Part shown: piece after piece, positions 12,292 to 25,500 of the stretch
Position numbering within the stretch: the stretch's first letter is position 1
Layout: each line of letters starts with the position of its first letter
Source: Pachyseris speciosa
Lineage: Eukaryota > Cnidaria > Anthozoa > Scleractinia > Pachyseridae
NCBI GenBank assembly: GCA_016490735.1
Contig: JAEMWC010000460.1
Location: 420,001-484,000, forward strand
Length of the DNA stretch: 64,000 nucleotides
Reading direction: 5' to 3'
Program-made: the position numbers and the translations under genes
Notes under the pieces: model-generated
Database searches by the model: none
Seen by the model: the letters and a program-made list of their open reading frames with translations, nothing else
Told to the model about the DNA's origin: nothing

Positions 12292-15200
12292 TATTTTACT
12301 CGGTCCCATGCGATTACCTATCCAAACTATCAGGTTTGTTTTCTTTTTTCTTTGTTCTACAACATTTAAGCTTAGCAATTTTTTTAACGTACTACGAATT
12401 GTGTTTGTTACTTATCTAATTTCCCTGCCTTCTCCCAAACAAAACCCCAGCTACGCAGGCTATGCACTGGTATCGTGAATCCCGTACAATTTTTTTTCAG
12501 GCTTTATTTTCACTACTGCTTAAGTAGTGTTCATAACTGCGAGGATCATTCACATATTCATATACTTTTGTTTACTTTCTATATATACTAATCAGTACTT
12601 TTCAGCATCAGGGGTAAAATAGGATTATTATTATTAATTGAGGAAAACCTCTGATCTTTCCTTTTGGTGTCTCTTACATAGTTAACTTATGATTTGATTT
12701 GATATAATTTTTTACGGTGCAAGTCATGTAAGCAAGCTTATTATATGACTGGCTCTTTCAGCAGTCAAGGTGAATCCATTCTCCTGCTGTGATTGTCTAC
12801 CCGTGAGGTCAAGGTGGAGCCATCTTGACCGCTCAGGATAGCCCGTTCGTCCCGCGTTTTACTGTCTTTTAATAGCGTCCTTTGAGCCATATAATAAATC
12901 CCTTATTGACCAAGTTTGTTCGGTCAAGGTGGCGGGATATTGGCCTCGTTACTTTTTTTGCTTGTTTATGGACCTTGACTTCGTCTCGATCCATAAACAC
13001 GCAAAAAAAAAAAACTTGGCCAATATCCCGCCATCTTGACCTCACGCTTATGTGGTTTTCTTGTATTCATTCTCACACAACCCATGTGTATAATTATGTT
13101 TTTGTGCTTTCAATGGCACTCCTCTTCCCATAGTATTTAATTCTTCGAAAACTTTGTCAGTGGTCACAGAAGAAAGCTCCTAGCAATGATTTTTAAAATT
13201 TCTGATATGAACTCAAGATAAAAGTTCAATGGAAAATTAGATCTAAGGAATGATTTTATTAGATATATTCACACCCCTCATGTTAAATCTTATCAAATAT
13301 AACTTGGAAAGTACATCTTAAAATTTTGTCAGGAGCCCAACCCTCGTTTTTCCTTAAAGGGGCTTCGTCACGAGGATTTTGCTGTTTTAGGTCAATTCTG
13401 TGCTGAAATCATTGCTTTGAGCCTTTACTCATAATCAAAATGCTTCTGTAATACGACGACGATGTCAAATGAATTCTATCAGGGAGGGCTAACCGTAATA
13501 AATTTCTTGATGATTTTTGAAGACGTAGCATCAAAACTTTTTTTCAAGTTTCAATCCACTTCCATCCTTGCCATCCGCAGCAACAGGCGACTTCAAAAAG
13601 TCTTTAATAACATAGACTGCGAGTAGTCCCCATTTTTCGTCAGGTATAGTAGAGCGAGCGAAACGCGAGCGCGCGTGAAAATCACCCCACGCGAGAAAAG
13701 GCGACACGCGGCGGGGGAGAGAGAAAAATGAGGGACTACAGACAAAGCCCAGACTCGTACCCAGTCGCTATTTACGTGTTTTATGGGAAGAGAAGATTGG
13801 ATACGAGGATGGATTGAGGCGCGCGGGCTGTCGTGGGAAGAGGCGAAGGAAAAATAGCTGTTTTTTCCTTCGCCTCTTCCCACGACACCCCGCGCGCCTC
13901 AATCCATCCTCGTATCCAATCTTCTCTCCCATAAAACACGTAAATAGCGACTGGGTACGAGTCTGGACAAAGCCCGAGGTTTTGACCCTTCACGGCCGAC
14001 TGATTTTGGAGTGTCAAGTTCGTATCACGTTCCAAATCAATTAAGCGCATCCGATGGTTCCTTCTCTCATTGAGCTGTCATTGCCCTTGTCATAGGTAAA
14101 CTGCAGGGGATATTTACTTCAAGTAAAAGAAAAGCCAGACACTAATTACCCTGCGAGCAGAGTCTCCTTCGATCTTCCCAGAAAAATCGGGAAGATCGAA
14201 GGAGACTCTGCTCGCAGGGTAGACACTAATTTTCTTCACGGCTGTTTCGCGTGAAGAATTGATGAATGGCTGAAACGCCGAAAAAATCAGTTGGAAGGCC
14301 TTTAAATTGTGGCTGTAACTTCAATACTTATTACGGTGATTTTAAACGAAGAGTTTCTACAGAGAATCTCTTTGAGATCCCTAAACGAACGGGCGTTGAG
14401 AAAAAGTCGCTTGGCTGACCTGTTGTGCGAACTTGGAATTACATGTGAGCAATCAAGTTCTCTTTCTTCCTGTGTCTGTACAAAATGCGGCACCAAAATA
14501 AGAAATGCCATCGGACTTTTTCGATTTCTTCGGGGAAGTCTTCTCTTCTAGCCCCCGACAAGTGTTTTAGACGTTGAACCTTTGCCGATTGCGATCGAGC
14601 GTTTTAAACGAATAGCTCGGTTAATATGTTCTTGCAAGTGAAGGTGTTGCTTCGTCGTCTAACGATGGTGTAAGGACTGGCAAAGCGCGCAGATCAATTG
14701 TTTATGGCCCTTCTGAAGACGAAAAATCACTGGTACTCGCGGAAACGAATCAAATAAAGGTTGTAATCCCAACAAAGGATGCCACGATTTCCCTACGATC
14801 TGCCCCAGACGAGCTTGACAGATGTTGACAGATTTCCATGGAAGAGGCAATCAGAGTTTTGCGTTGTGAAAGCAACGCATTAGTTCAAAACCTTGGGCTT
14901 TGTCTGTAGTCCCTCATTTTTCTCTCTCCCCCGCCGCGTGTCGCCTTTTCTCGCGGGGGTGATTTTCACGCGCGCTCGCGTTTCGATCGCTCTACTATGG
15001 TTACTACTCGTAGTCTATATTAAAACAACAAAACTAGACCATTATTTTTGGAATTCAGTTCATGTGAAGACATTAATATAATTGAAATCAAATCAATCAG
15101 TTCTCAAGAGATTGGAAATATCTGCCCATTTTCTGTCCACGAAGCAGAATTTGTGCCACTTCAGTGCAGCCGGAAGTTGCTATGTAAACTCTGACGTTCT

Positions 15201-18200
15201 CTGCCTGGTTACCTTAGCTATTGCACCATCAATCTACTTCGTTCTGTTGTGTTTTGTTGATGTTCGTAAGGATATGGGGAAGACAGGCGTTTAAATTATC
15301 AAGTAATAATTTGCTGCACTTAGTGTAGTGAAGTGAAACTGTGGACTTCTTCTGATATATTGGCCCCGTCACAACAACAGACAAGCTTCGAGGGAACTTT
15401 GAATGGCATGCATGCGGACGCTGATTTGTTAGGCGATGAAGGAAGAAAGGGTCTCGATGCTTGTGTAAAGGTTAAGATTTATGGGAAACCAGAAGACACA
15501 CTCAGATATGATCGAAATACAGCTTTGCAGCTATTGAATGATTGCTATGCTGGATGGTGGGATTGCGATTTACGTTATTCGTTGTACGACCTTTTCCTTC
15601 CTCGGGAATTTGGTGAAGACGGGAAAGCAAATAGTCAAAAAACCTATGACATCGTTGAAATCTATGAAGCACTTGTTAATTTTGACAAAGTCCCTTACCT
15701 TGAAAAATACCCTGAACCAGGACCAAGGTATGATGAGTTGAAGGAGCTGATCGACAAGAGAAGAGCTGCTATTGATAGAGAATGCCAAGAAGCCGTTGAT
15801 AATCCAGGTGGCAAACGGCAGTATTCCTGGCTTGTTGCACAGCACCGAGTGAGGGACTGCTTTGCTGGGAGCTTTGCAAAGGATTACCCTCTTGTATGTT
15901 ATAAAATTGAAAATCCGCGTCAAACAGGTTATGAACCACATAACATCATTGACATATATGATGCTGTTGTTCTTTTCGATGAAATGAAGTTTGTTGAAAT
16001 GTTTCCTTTTCACATGGTATCCGACTGGAAGGCTCGCGTTGAAGGAAGATATGAAGAGGCCCCTGATAAATCTTTGGAAAAATATACCAGATATGAAGCA
16101 GAGCAGCTAGTGAAGAGTTGTTTTCACTTGTGTTGCACACGTACCTCAGATTACTGGCCAGTGGGATTAGATATGTTTCCCATTCAGAAGAATGGAGATG
16201 AATCTTCAGTCAAAACTTCTTTCAACGAGTTTGATATTAACAAAGCATGTGAAAAGCTTGAGGCAGAAAGACTTTGTCAAAAATATCCAGAAAATGATGG
16301 GCCAGGGTCTGATGAGCTGAGGAAGTCAATTGAAGAAAACCGCAATGGTGTGAGAAAAGAATATGAGATATTAAAATCTAGTGTACACAGGTACTCCCCT
16401 GCTGAGGCAGAGCAGAGGGTGAGAGATTGTTTTAAAAAAGATGCCCAGCTCAGTCAATTCAGAGAAGTGATTTTTCCTGTGAAAGGGAATACCAGATATG
16501 GTGACAAAATGGTACGAGACTTCAACCAAACATACGACATTTTTGACATTAAAGCAGCTTTGGATTTTTTATCTGGTCAGCTAGAGAGTTTGCATCCTCA
16601 GTTAGGTGAGGCAGAACTGTCACCAGAACAAGAGAGTGTAACTAAATTCAGAAAGGCTGTGAAAATGGAGTATGAGACAGCAAAAAGGCAACTGTTTGGA
16701 TACACACGGGATGAGGCAGATCACCGAGTGAGAGATTGCTTTGCATATGTGGCTCTGAGGGAAACAGACATATTTCCAAGCAAAGAAGAGAATAACGGGA
16801 TTCCTAAAATTCAACAGACTTATGACATCTTTGAAATTAAAAATGCAGTTGATTATTTTGATGAAAAGAAGTTACTGGACAGGTACACAGATGAGAATGA
16901 CCCTAAAGCTAAAAAGGCAAATGAAGCTGTTGATAAAAAAAGAACTTTAATTAAAAATGAGTATGCTAAAGCTACAAAAAAAATCGAAATTGAGCATGGT
17001 TCTGGGTTCATTATTCAGGGTCATTTTGTGATGACAAACAAGCATGTCATTGAGGGTGCACTGTCTGATAAAACCAAAGAGATACAGATCTGTAATGCAA
17101 TCATTGGTGTCGAGCTTACTTGTGAGATTGCGCATTCTGATGCAGTCAAAGATTTAGCATTGCTCTATTGTCAAGAACTTGATGCAATGCAACATAGCAT
17201 TCGTCCATTAGCATTTTCTAATCTTAACGAATCCTTATTACCAGGGATGCAAATTTTTTCTTGTGGTTATCCCATGAGTCATACAGGAGAGGAAGCTCTT
17301 TTTGTAAGTGGCAATGTTTCTGGTTTTAAGAAAACTTATTCAGGTCAAAAAATGGCAGTCCTTAATTGTTCACTTAACTCTGGCAACTCTGGTGGCCCAG
17401 TTCTCTGTTGGATGCAAGGTCAATTGAGAGTTGCTGGTGTTGCAACACAGAAGCACTGTAAAGACATTCTAACAGTGGAGGAGAGAGAGGAAATTGAAGG
17501 AATTCGGGAATCTATGCAAACCAGTTCTATTTCAGGCAGTATGGGGGATTCATTGTGGTATGATGAAAAGGAGAGGAAGCAGATCAAATTGAATTTGCTA
17601 ACATTAAAACTGTATGATGCCTTGGAAACTCATTCTCAGTTTAATTTAAGTAATGCATTACCTGGTTGTTACGCTATAGAGTTCATCAAAGAATGTATCG
17701 GCAAATACAATGGGGAGGGAAAAGAGGAGTTGACTGAAGTAGTGCAGTGGTCTGAGGATCACATTAACATTTTACCCTCAGGTGAACACACTGTGTCTGA
17801 ATGTTGTATTCAGTGAAGACTTGAGTTGTAGGCTCATTTGCTTTAGTGAAAGTCATCTTAGAGGGTGGTCTTAATTTGAGGCTTGCAGTTAATCTGTAAC
17901 CTTCTCTGGGGTGTCTCGAAAACTCAGACCCTAAAAACTCGGGACACTCTGGGTGTCTCAAACTCAGGGTCAGAGTTTTTTGGATCTGAGATTTTTCGAG
18001 ACACCCAGAAGGTCTGAGTGTTTAGGGTTTGAGTTTTCAGGGTCTAAGGTCTAAGTTTTAGATGTCTGAGTTTTTGAGACACCCATAAAACGTAATATTA
18101 TTGTGGTTCTAACTTTAGAGTTTGGGGTTTAACTATGAAATTTGCTTAAGTATTAAAACTTTGTTCATAATATTATTCTGGTTCTTTGTGCCAACTGGTT

Positions 18201-19799
18201 CCAGCATTTTAGTCTTGAGTTTTTCTGTTAGATAGTCTAAAATTCATGGTGAAACCAATACCGCTTCAAACTTTTTGTTTTTCTTTTCCCATATCATGTT
18301 ATACTTTTGTAATGGAGGGCGTTTCCTGAAAGACATACTCGTTAGAGCAAAAATATAGCTTCAAGGCTAAAAACACATAAGTGGGAGTCACGCAGGCTTA
18401 TCAAACCCCCTTTTTTTTTTACATTTAGTTTATTTATTTTTCATTTATTTTTTAATTAATTAATTTATTTATTTATAGTATTCCGAATATTCCGAATTCC
18501 GGCTTTTCCAAGCACATTCAACAAGCACATTCGACAAGCCCATTCAAGGGACAAACAAACTTTATTTTGTCAAGCATTTCTCTGATATTAAAACAGCTTT
18601 CGGTCACTATTAGGTTGTTCTGACTTGGGTCAAGCTTGTGTTTCGTGTACCGGGATCACTAAATTTGTTCATTACAAAAGGCAATCAAAAATTGGGTGTT
18701 TTGTTATTAAGTAAAACGAGTTTAATTATTTTCTTTGCGATCGGCGCATATGTTTCTTAGTTTCAGATTTCGTTACCTCGTGCTAGCCGCTAATGCACGT
18801 CTGCCGAATCTTGTAGTCGTTAAAATCGTTTTTCAAGCCAGTCTGCCACACGTGTTAGCTTCATTTTCGTTATGGCCGCGTTTAAGAAGTCTACCAGAAC
18901 CAGCACAAAACCTCCTCGTCGGCCCCTCGACGATGAATACAGATGGTATACACTGGATTCTCTGTCAGCCGATGTCGCCAAGATTTCAAAAGATTTGGCC
19001 CAGTTCGCGCGTTTTCCACCCCCCGCGCTACCTGCAAATACACATACTGCTCCACTAGGTAATATTCCGCCGTCAGCTTCGCCTCCTCAACAAACGACTG
19101 AGAATTCCGCCGAGAATACTGCAAAATGATCCAGAAACTGCTAGAATCTTTTCGGAACCACCACTGATTTCATTCAAACGCGACAAAAATGTAGGTAACT
19201 TTCTAGTTAAAAGCGCATTCAAAACGACTGAACAACCTGGCACTTTTAAATGCGCGCGCTCGCGATGCAAAACTTGTCCTTTCATTCAAAACACTGACAA
19301 AATATCGGGCCCTAAGCGATCTGTTAAGATCACTGATCGTTTCACGTGTACCTCCGCAAATGTTATCTATTGCATAACCTGCACATTATGCAAAAAGTTA
19401 TACATCGACGAAACAGGAAGACGACTAGGTGACCGATTCCGAGAACATCTTCGTGATGTTGAGAAAGATGACAAAGACGCATCCAAACCTGTCGCTCGGC
19501 ATTTAAATCTCCCTAACCATTCCAAACAACACATGTCGATCTCCGGCCTTTCCCTACATCAAGGTACCACGGAAAGCCGTAAAAATCTCGAGCAAAAACT
19601 GATCTTTCAAATTGGCACTCTTAATCCCCACGGTGTCAACGAGCGCTTTTCATTAAATTAATTTATTCTTGTTTTTTACGTTACCATGTTACCACCAATA
19701 GCGTAGCTCCATTTTCTGTATATAAACCATACACAACCCACAATTCCTCGATTCGCTCCAACGAAGGGCTAACGCTCGAAACGTCAGCTAATCGAATCC

Positions 19800-19830
<31 letters not shown>

Positions 19831-22267
19831 CGTTGATAAACCAAATTTTTGTGATTCCAAGAACCGCGTACAAACGGGTCGGTAACGTGGACCAACCCCC
19901 CCCCCCCCCCCTTCCCGTGGACCCCCCTTCTGGACCTCCTTCTGGAAACCGTTCGAGACCCCTTTCTGGACACCTTCCGGATCATAGAGTGTAAAAGTTA
20001 CGAAATATAATCTAGCCATCATCTGTCACACGACCGACCTGGTAAGAGGTATTGGGTTTATTCCTGATTTGACGTCACAAACTGATTTGAATCGCCGTAA
20101 GTCTTTGTAAACACGCATACAAATCAGTTTGTGACGTCAGATCAGGAACATTCCCATGCCTCTTACAAGGTCGGTCGTGTGACAGATGATGGCTAGATTA
20201 TATTTCGTAACTTTTACAGCCTATAAAAAGTCAAGGGCTCCTTCGGTCTTTTCCGCATTTTCGCCATTTTGATTGCATCATCCTATGCTTTCGGCTACCA
20301 CCGCTGACGAAAAATATCGTGAGCATCCACACGCGTTCGCGTCAGAGGTGAAGGTAGGTAAAATGATTTTTCTTATGAGTTTTTCTTTCTTAGAAACGTC
20401 GAGATTGTACCAATGCGAAATAACAAAAATACTCTTGCTTACCTTCAACTCTGATGGGAACGTGTGTGGATGTTCACAATATTTTTGGTGCACAAAGAAA
20501 TGGCACGCTAAACAATTATCATTAGATGTTAAGCATTTCTTAGCACTCAGTTTACAAATGTTTGAGCAAAGAAAAAGTGAAGATAAGTTGAAGATCTGAC
20601 AAGCTGTACCAGGTAATTATATTTTAGTTATATTGACGGGGATGGGAGGGGTGAGGGTGGTCCGGAAGGGGTCTAGAAAGGGGTCCAGAAAAAAAGATCC
20701 AGATAGGGGTCCAGAAGTATGAGGGGTTATAACCGCCATAATGTCGGTTTCATTTTGTGGAGGTTGTTTCCATTCTGTTGTGGTGATTTTCATTTCAATT
20801 CAGTCATTTCGCCAAAGTCAATTGATCACAATTCAGCTCATCCGAATTCAACTAATCGAATTCAATTTATCGGAATTCAATTCATCGGAATTCAACTCAT
20901 CGGAATTCAATTGGTCGAAATTCAATTCACCAGAATTCAATTTATCGGAATTCAACTCATCGGAATTCAACTCATCGGAATTCAACTGGTCGAAATTCAA
21001 GGTTGTTCCTAAAACACGGAGTGCGGAGTGTTGAGTGCGGAGTATTGAGCGCGGAGTGCGGAGTGCGGAGTCATCAAAAAGAAAAAACGAGAAATGGCAA
21101 AAATGGGAAAAAGAAGAAAATTCAAAACAGACGAAATAAAAATGATATAAATACAAACGAGTACAAACCATATAAATACAAATAAAATATAATAATAAAG
21201 AGGAAATTGAATATTTTTCTCTGACAACAACCCAAAATAATTGGAATAAGAAATAAATGAAAATCGATAAAAACGAGAGCATTTTGTGATCCGTAGTGAG
21301 TACAAGGTTTCTGTGGGTTATTCTTTTTTCCAGAGTTTTAATTATTTATTTCATTTCTGATGCACTGTTTGTCACAACTTGCGTTCTTGACGATAAAATT
21401 CTTGCAAGCAAAATGTAGCTGAGCCAATCAGAAGTAGAGGTCCCCACATACACACGAATAAAAAATTGTGCCCGCACCAATAATAGCTCGTTGCGTGGAA
21501 AATTCTGGGCAAATTCCTGTAACGAATTTGTGCCAGGTTTAGCACTCGAACAGATGTCACGTCACGAGCACGTTTACTGTTTAATAGCCAGCCATGTCTG
21601 ACACTGGTCAAGGTTAGTCGATTGATATGTTATTGAACACTGCTTTTCCTTTGAAGGCTTCCTTTAGCTTTGTTTAAAATGACAATTAAAATGAATATTA
21701 ATTATTGTCTTAACCCTAGATAAGGAACATCCGCTGGTGATAAGCGACGAAGAAAGGTAAGTCTCTTTGTAAGATTATCCCTCAACTATAATTACATCGC
21801 TCAATATTGAGTCATAAAAAACATATTTAGTACACACGCAATTAATAATTCTCTCTACTTTCGCTTTTCTTAGTTGTTCGCATCACTCGCCATCAGTGAA
21901 TTCATCGCCAAATCAAAGGTATGTTTTCGGTTAAGTGTGACTCATCACTATTTCCCTTCACTACGGTGGATAATCAAGTGTCGATTATATTACAGCATGA
22001 ATGACAAGATATAAAAAGTCACGGTCTAAAATCATTGCGTTGATCAACAAAACTATTTCTTAGTAATACAAGCCATAATTTCTCCTAATCATAAAAATTA
22101 CAATTTCCTCGATTGTGATTGGTTTAAAAAGCTCCTATTTTCCACTAATTCACGTGCCAAGTTGTTATCGGACAGTTTGTTATTGGACACTTTGTTATTG
22201 GACAGTTTGTTATCGGACAGTTCAATAAGCCAATCACATTTAAAGTAGTATTTTAAATCAACCAATC

Positions 22268-22300
<33 letters not shown>

Positions 22301-22476
22301 CAGCCTTGGTTACAATCAGCATACATTTTGATCGTAGTCAATTTCAGAGCGACATTAAACAATTTACGCTTCCTTTGTCAGTCTTTTAACGCAAAATTTC
22401 CTTCCCTTTTATAACTTGGCTCTTCTTCTTTCTCGGAAATTGTAATTTTTATGATTAATTGGTAATAAGACTTCGT

Positions 22477-22507
<31 letters not shown>

Positions 22508-25500
22508 GATAAACAAATCGGACTCCCGCTGCGCGGTCGTCCGATTTTGTTATCACTCGTATGATTACAGACTGAATTGGACTCCCCTCAGTCCGATTAC
22601 CATTACTAATTGTGCATTTTAAGCAGTAGTAAGTGATAACAGACCCAGCAAAGGATGTTTTAAGTGAAAACAAACGAAATGAGATGCTGTGATGTTTCAA
22701 AATAAATCGCCAAGTGCTTTATTAATTATTATGAGCTAATAATTGTACGCCATCTTCGTGCGTGAAATCACCATCGTGGGAACCTCTACTTCTGATTGGC
22801 TCAGCTACATTTTGCTTGCAAGAATTTTATCGTCAAGAACGCAAGTTGTGACAAACAGTGCATCAGAAATGAAATAAATAATTAAAACTCTGGAAAAAAG
22901 AATAACCCACAGAAACCTTGTACTCATTACGGATCACAAAATGCTCTCGTTTTTATCGATTTTCATTTATTTCTTATTCCAATTATTTTGGGTTGTTGTC
23001 AGAGAAAAATATTCAATTTCCTCTTTATTATTATATTTTATTTGTATTTATATGGTATTTTTGTACTCGTTTGTATTTATATCATTTTTATTTCGTCTGT
23101 TTTGAATTTTCTTCTTTTTCCCATTTTTGCCATTTCTCGTTTTTTCTTTTTGATGACTCCGCACTCCGCGCTCAATACTCTGCACTCAACACTCCGCACT
23201 CAACACTCCGCACTCCGCACTCCGCGTTTTAGGAACAACCTTGAATTTCGACCAGTTGAATTCCGATGAGTTGAATTCCGATGAATTGAATTCCGATAAA
23301 TTGAATTCCGGTGAATTGAATTTCAACCAATTGAATTCCGATGAGTTGAATTCCGATGAATTGAATTCCGATAAATTGAATTCGATTAGTTGAGTTCGGA
23401 TGAGTTGAATTGTGATCAATTGACTTTGGCGAAATGACTGAATTGAAATGAAAATCACCACAACAGAATGGAAACAACCTCCACAAAATGAAACCGACAT
23501 TATGGCGGTTATAACCCCTCATACAGAAGGGGGTCCACGTTTTGTACCGACCCCGTACAAACCGCATTCCACGAACCACCACCACCAATTGTTTTATCTG
23601 ATAACAATAGTCCCGAGCATTGAGACGGCACTAGGGAATAATTTAGACACCCGTTCTAGGAATTCTCATATGCTCAAAGCCTCTTTGTGGTTGCTGTGTT
23701 AAAATTTTCATTTTCATTCGCTGACACTTTATGTTTTCCCGTATTCGAATGTTAAATAAAGGTAAACAAATGTTCATGGTGTCATATGTTCAATCAAGTG
23801 TAACGCGGTGAGGAATAAAGTTAATCATTTCCTGTGAAATGCGCCTCCGACAATTTTCAGTTGTCAAAAGATTTTGAATCTTCGACAGCCTCTGCAAAAT
23901 ATACCTCACTTATTTTGTCTTCGTTCTGAGCTGCTGTACTTCGAGCAAAATAGTTTTAACAAACTTTGACTCACAAAATGTGCGTTTCATTACCATATGC
24001 AAATATAGAGGATATTTCGTTTTGTCTGTATGCAAATTTTTTATGTTTGCTCACAGAATATCTGGCTGGTTTTTCACGATTCTTCCAGCCAGTTTATCGG
24101 CGGTAATTTAAAAGCAGCTGTGATAGGTTATTTGCTTGTTTATAATAACAACGGCATGGACAACAGCCTTTTGAAATTTTTTATCCTTTGTTATGCACCT
24201 GTCACTGGAAACCCCCACCCCAGGGAGACGTGGGGCATTAGACAGCTAAACGAAAAATAGGAAGAAAAAGCCCCACCTTAAAGGGGAGCATCTTTAGTCT
24301 AAGCCCCTACTAAAAGTTTGGATTTTTCAAAGATTGGTTAACATTTAATAGCGAAATACGCAAAGTCCTACTTTGCTGATATACCTTTGAACCACTGTAA
24401 CAATTCATGTTGCTTACCATTAGCTAGGTCAGTGTTAAAAAGGGGAGGAGGGGGGTTAGATAGGCCTGCGCGACTCCCACTCGCGTGTTTTTAGCCTTGA
24501 AGCTATATTTTTGCTCTAACGAGTATGTCTTTCAGGGAACGCCCTTGCTTGTAGGATATAAGTGGCAGTTCCTTAAATATTTCTCTGAGCGTCATTTGTT
24601 TCTCAATAAAATGCCATTTGCTCATGAGGATTTCTTTTAAGTTTGGCAGTGATGGGTGATATTGTGTTACAAACGGCAAGATTTGTTTGTTTGCTTTCTC
24701 TTTTTGTCGGAGGGCTTGTTTCTTGTTTTGAAACTTTACTTCTGAGAGGTTTCTTTATATAAAGGCTTTAGGGTAACCTCTATCAACAAGGTGTGTTTTG
24801 AAATGTTCTACTTTCTCTTCAAATATTGTTTTAAGGCGCTGTTACACTGCAATGTTTCGTACAACTTGTGTCGCAACGTCATTGCGAGACAAGTTGCACG
24901 AAACATTGTATCAAGTGTAACATTCCCTGCAACTGCCAAAATCGTTGCGAGACAAGTTGCACGAATTGTTGCAGAAAGTAGAACTCGATTCTACTTCCTG
25001 CAACGGTTCGTGCAACTTGTGTCGCAACGATTTCGGCCGTTTGCAGGGTATGTTACACTTGGTACAATGTTTCGTGCAACTTGTCTCGCAATGGCATTGT
25101 GACACAAGTTGCACGAAACATTGCACAGTGTAACAGAGCCTTTAGAAGAGTTTGTCCTCAGAAGTCTTAAAGCCTCTCGTTCCACAAATCCACTCCTAAC
25201 ACCTGATGGGTGACAGGATGAGAAATGTGTATATTGAAATGTCTCAGTAGGCTTGAAATGGGTTCGCACATCAAGAACTGATGCTGTTTTGAATCGTGCG
25301 CCTTTGTATATGATAGTGTCCAAGAAAGTTATTTGACTTTCTGAAACTTCAGCCGTGAATTTAATTATCTATCTATCATTTCTGTTTCGACTTTTGCCAT
25401 GAAGATATTGGTGAAGGCAACAGCCATTTTCGTCCCCAGAGCAGTTCCATGTGTTTGGAGATTCTGTATGAAGGACAACACAAACGCATCAAAATGGCAA

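Larger units (their letters stand above)
13612..15021. mobile_element. 1.4-kb TIR transposon carrying a gene fragment
   Basis: The left terminal repeat (13612 to about 13750, tagactgcgagtagtcccc ... gggactacagacaaagcc) is matched inverted at 14892-15021. Each arm contains an inner inverted pair (gtagtccc / gggactac). The insertion splits a block that is continuous at 32803-33021, so the uninserted site is available for comparison. A solo relative of the arm lies at 35610-35742. Confidence 0.85.
20717..23524. mobile_element. 2.8-kb foldback element with ~730-bp terminal inverted repeats
   Basis: The left arm 20718-21441 and the right arm 22781-23523 are long inverted copies with only scattered differences. 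Each arm holds (from the outside in) about 120 bp unique sequence, a tandem array of ~15-18-bp ggaattcaaytsatc units, a gcggagtgcggagt tract, a purine-rich stretch and about 200 bp unique sequence. The interior (21442-22780) contains the mini-exons at 21594-21918, a ttattggacagtttg tandem at 22163-22222, two copies of an aaccaatcaca segment and a hairpin at 22457-22610. No transposase is visible, so it is a non-autonomous foldback or Pack-type element. Confidence 0.9.

Noticed and set aside
13593..14050. Open frames on both strands at 13.6-14.05 kb
   Set aside because: They run through the arms of the 215-bp palindrome, which reads similarly on both strands.
20719..21282. Open frames with [10 protein letters not shown] or IGIQLIGIQ repeats
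   Set aside because: Translation of the ggaattcaa tandem array in the foldback arms.
24791..25323. Open frames with repeated NVSCNLC/RQVARNI words
   Set aside because: Translation of the palindromic MITE at 24835-25140; only the part after 25140 on the minus strand is real Penelope coding sequence.
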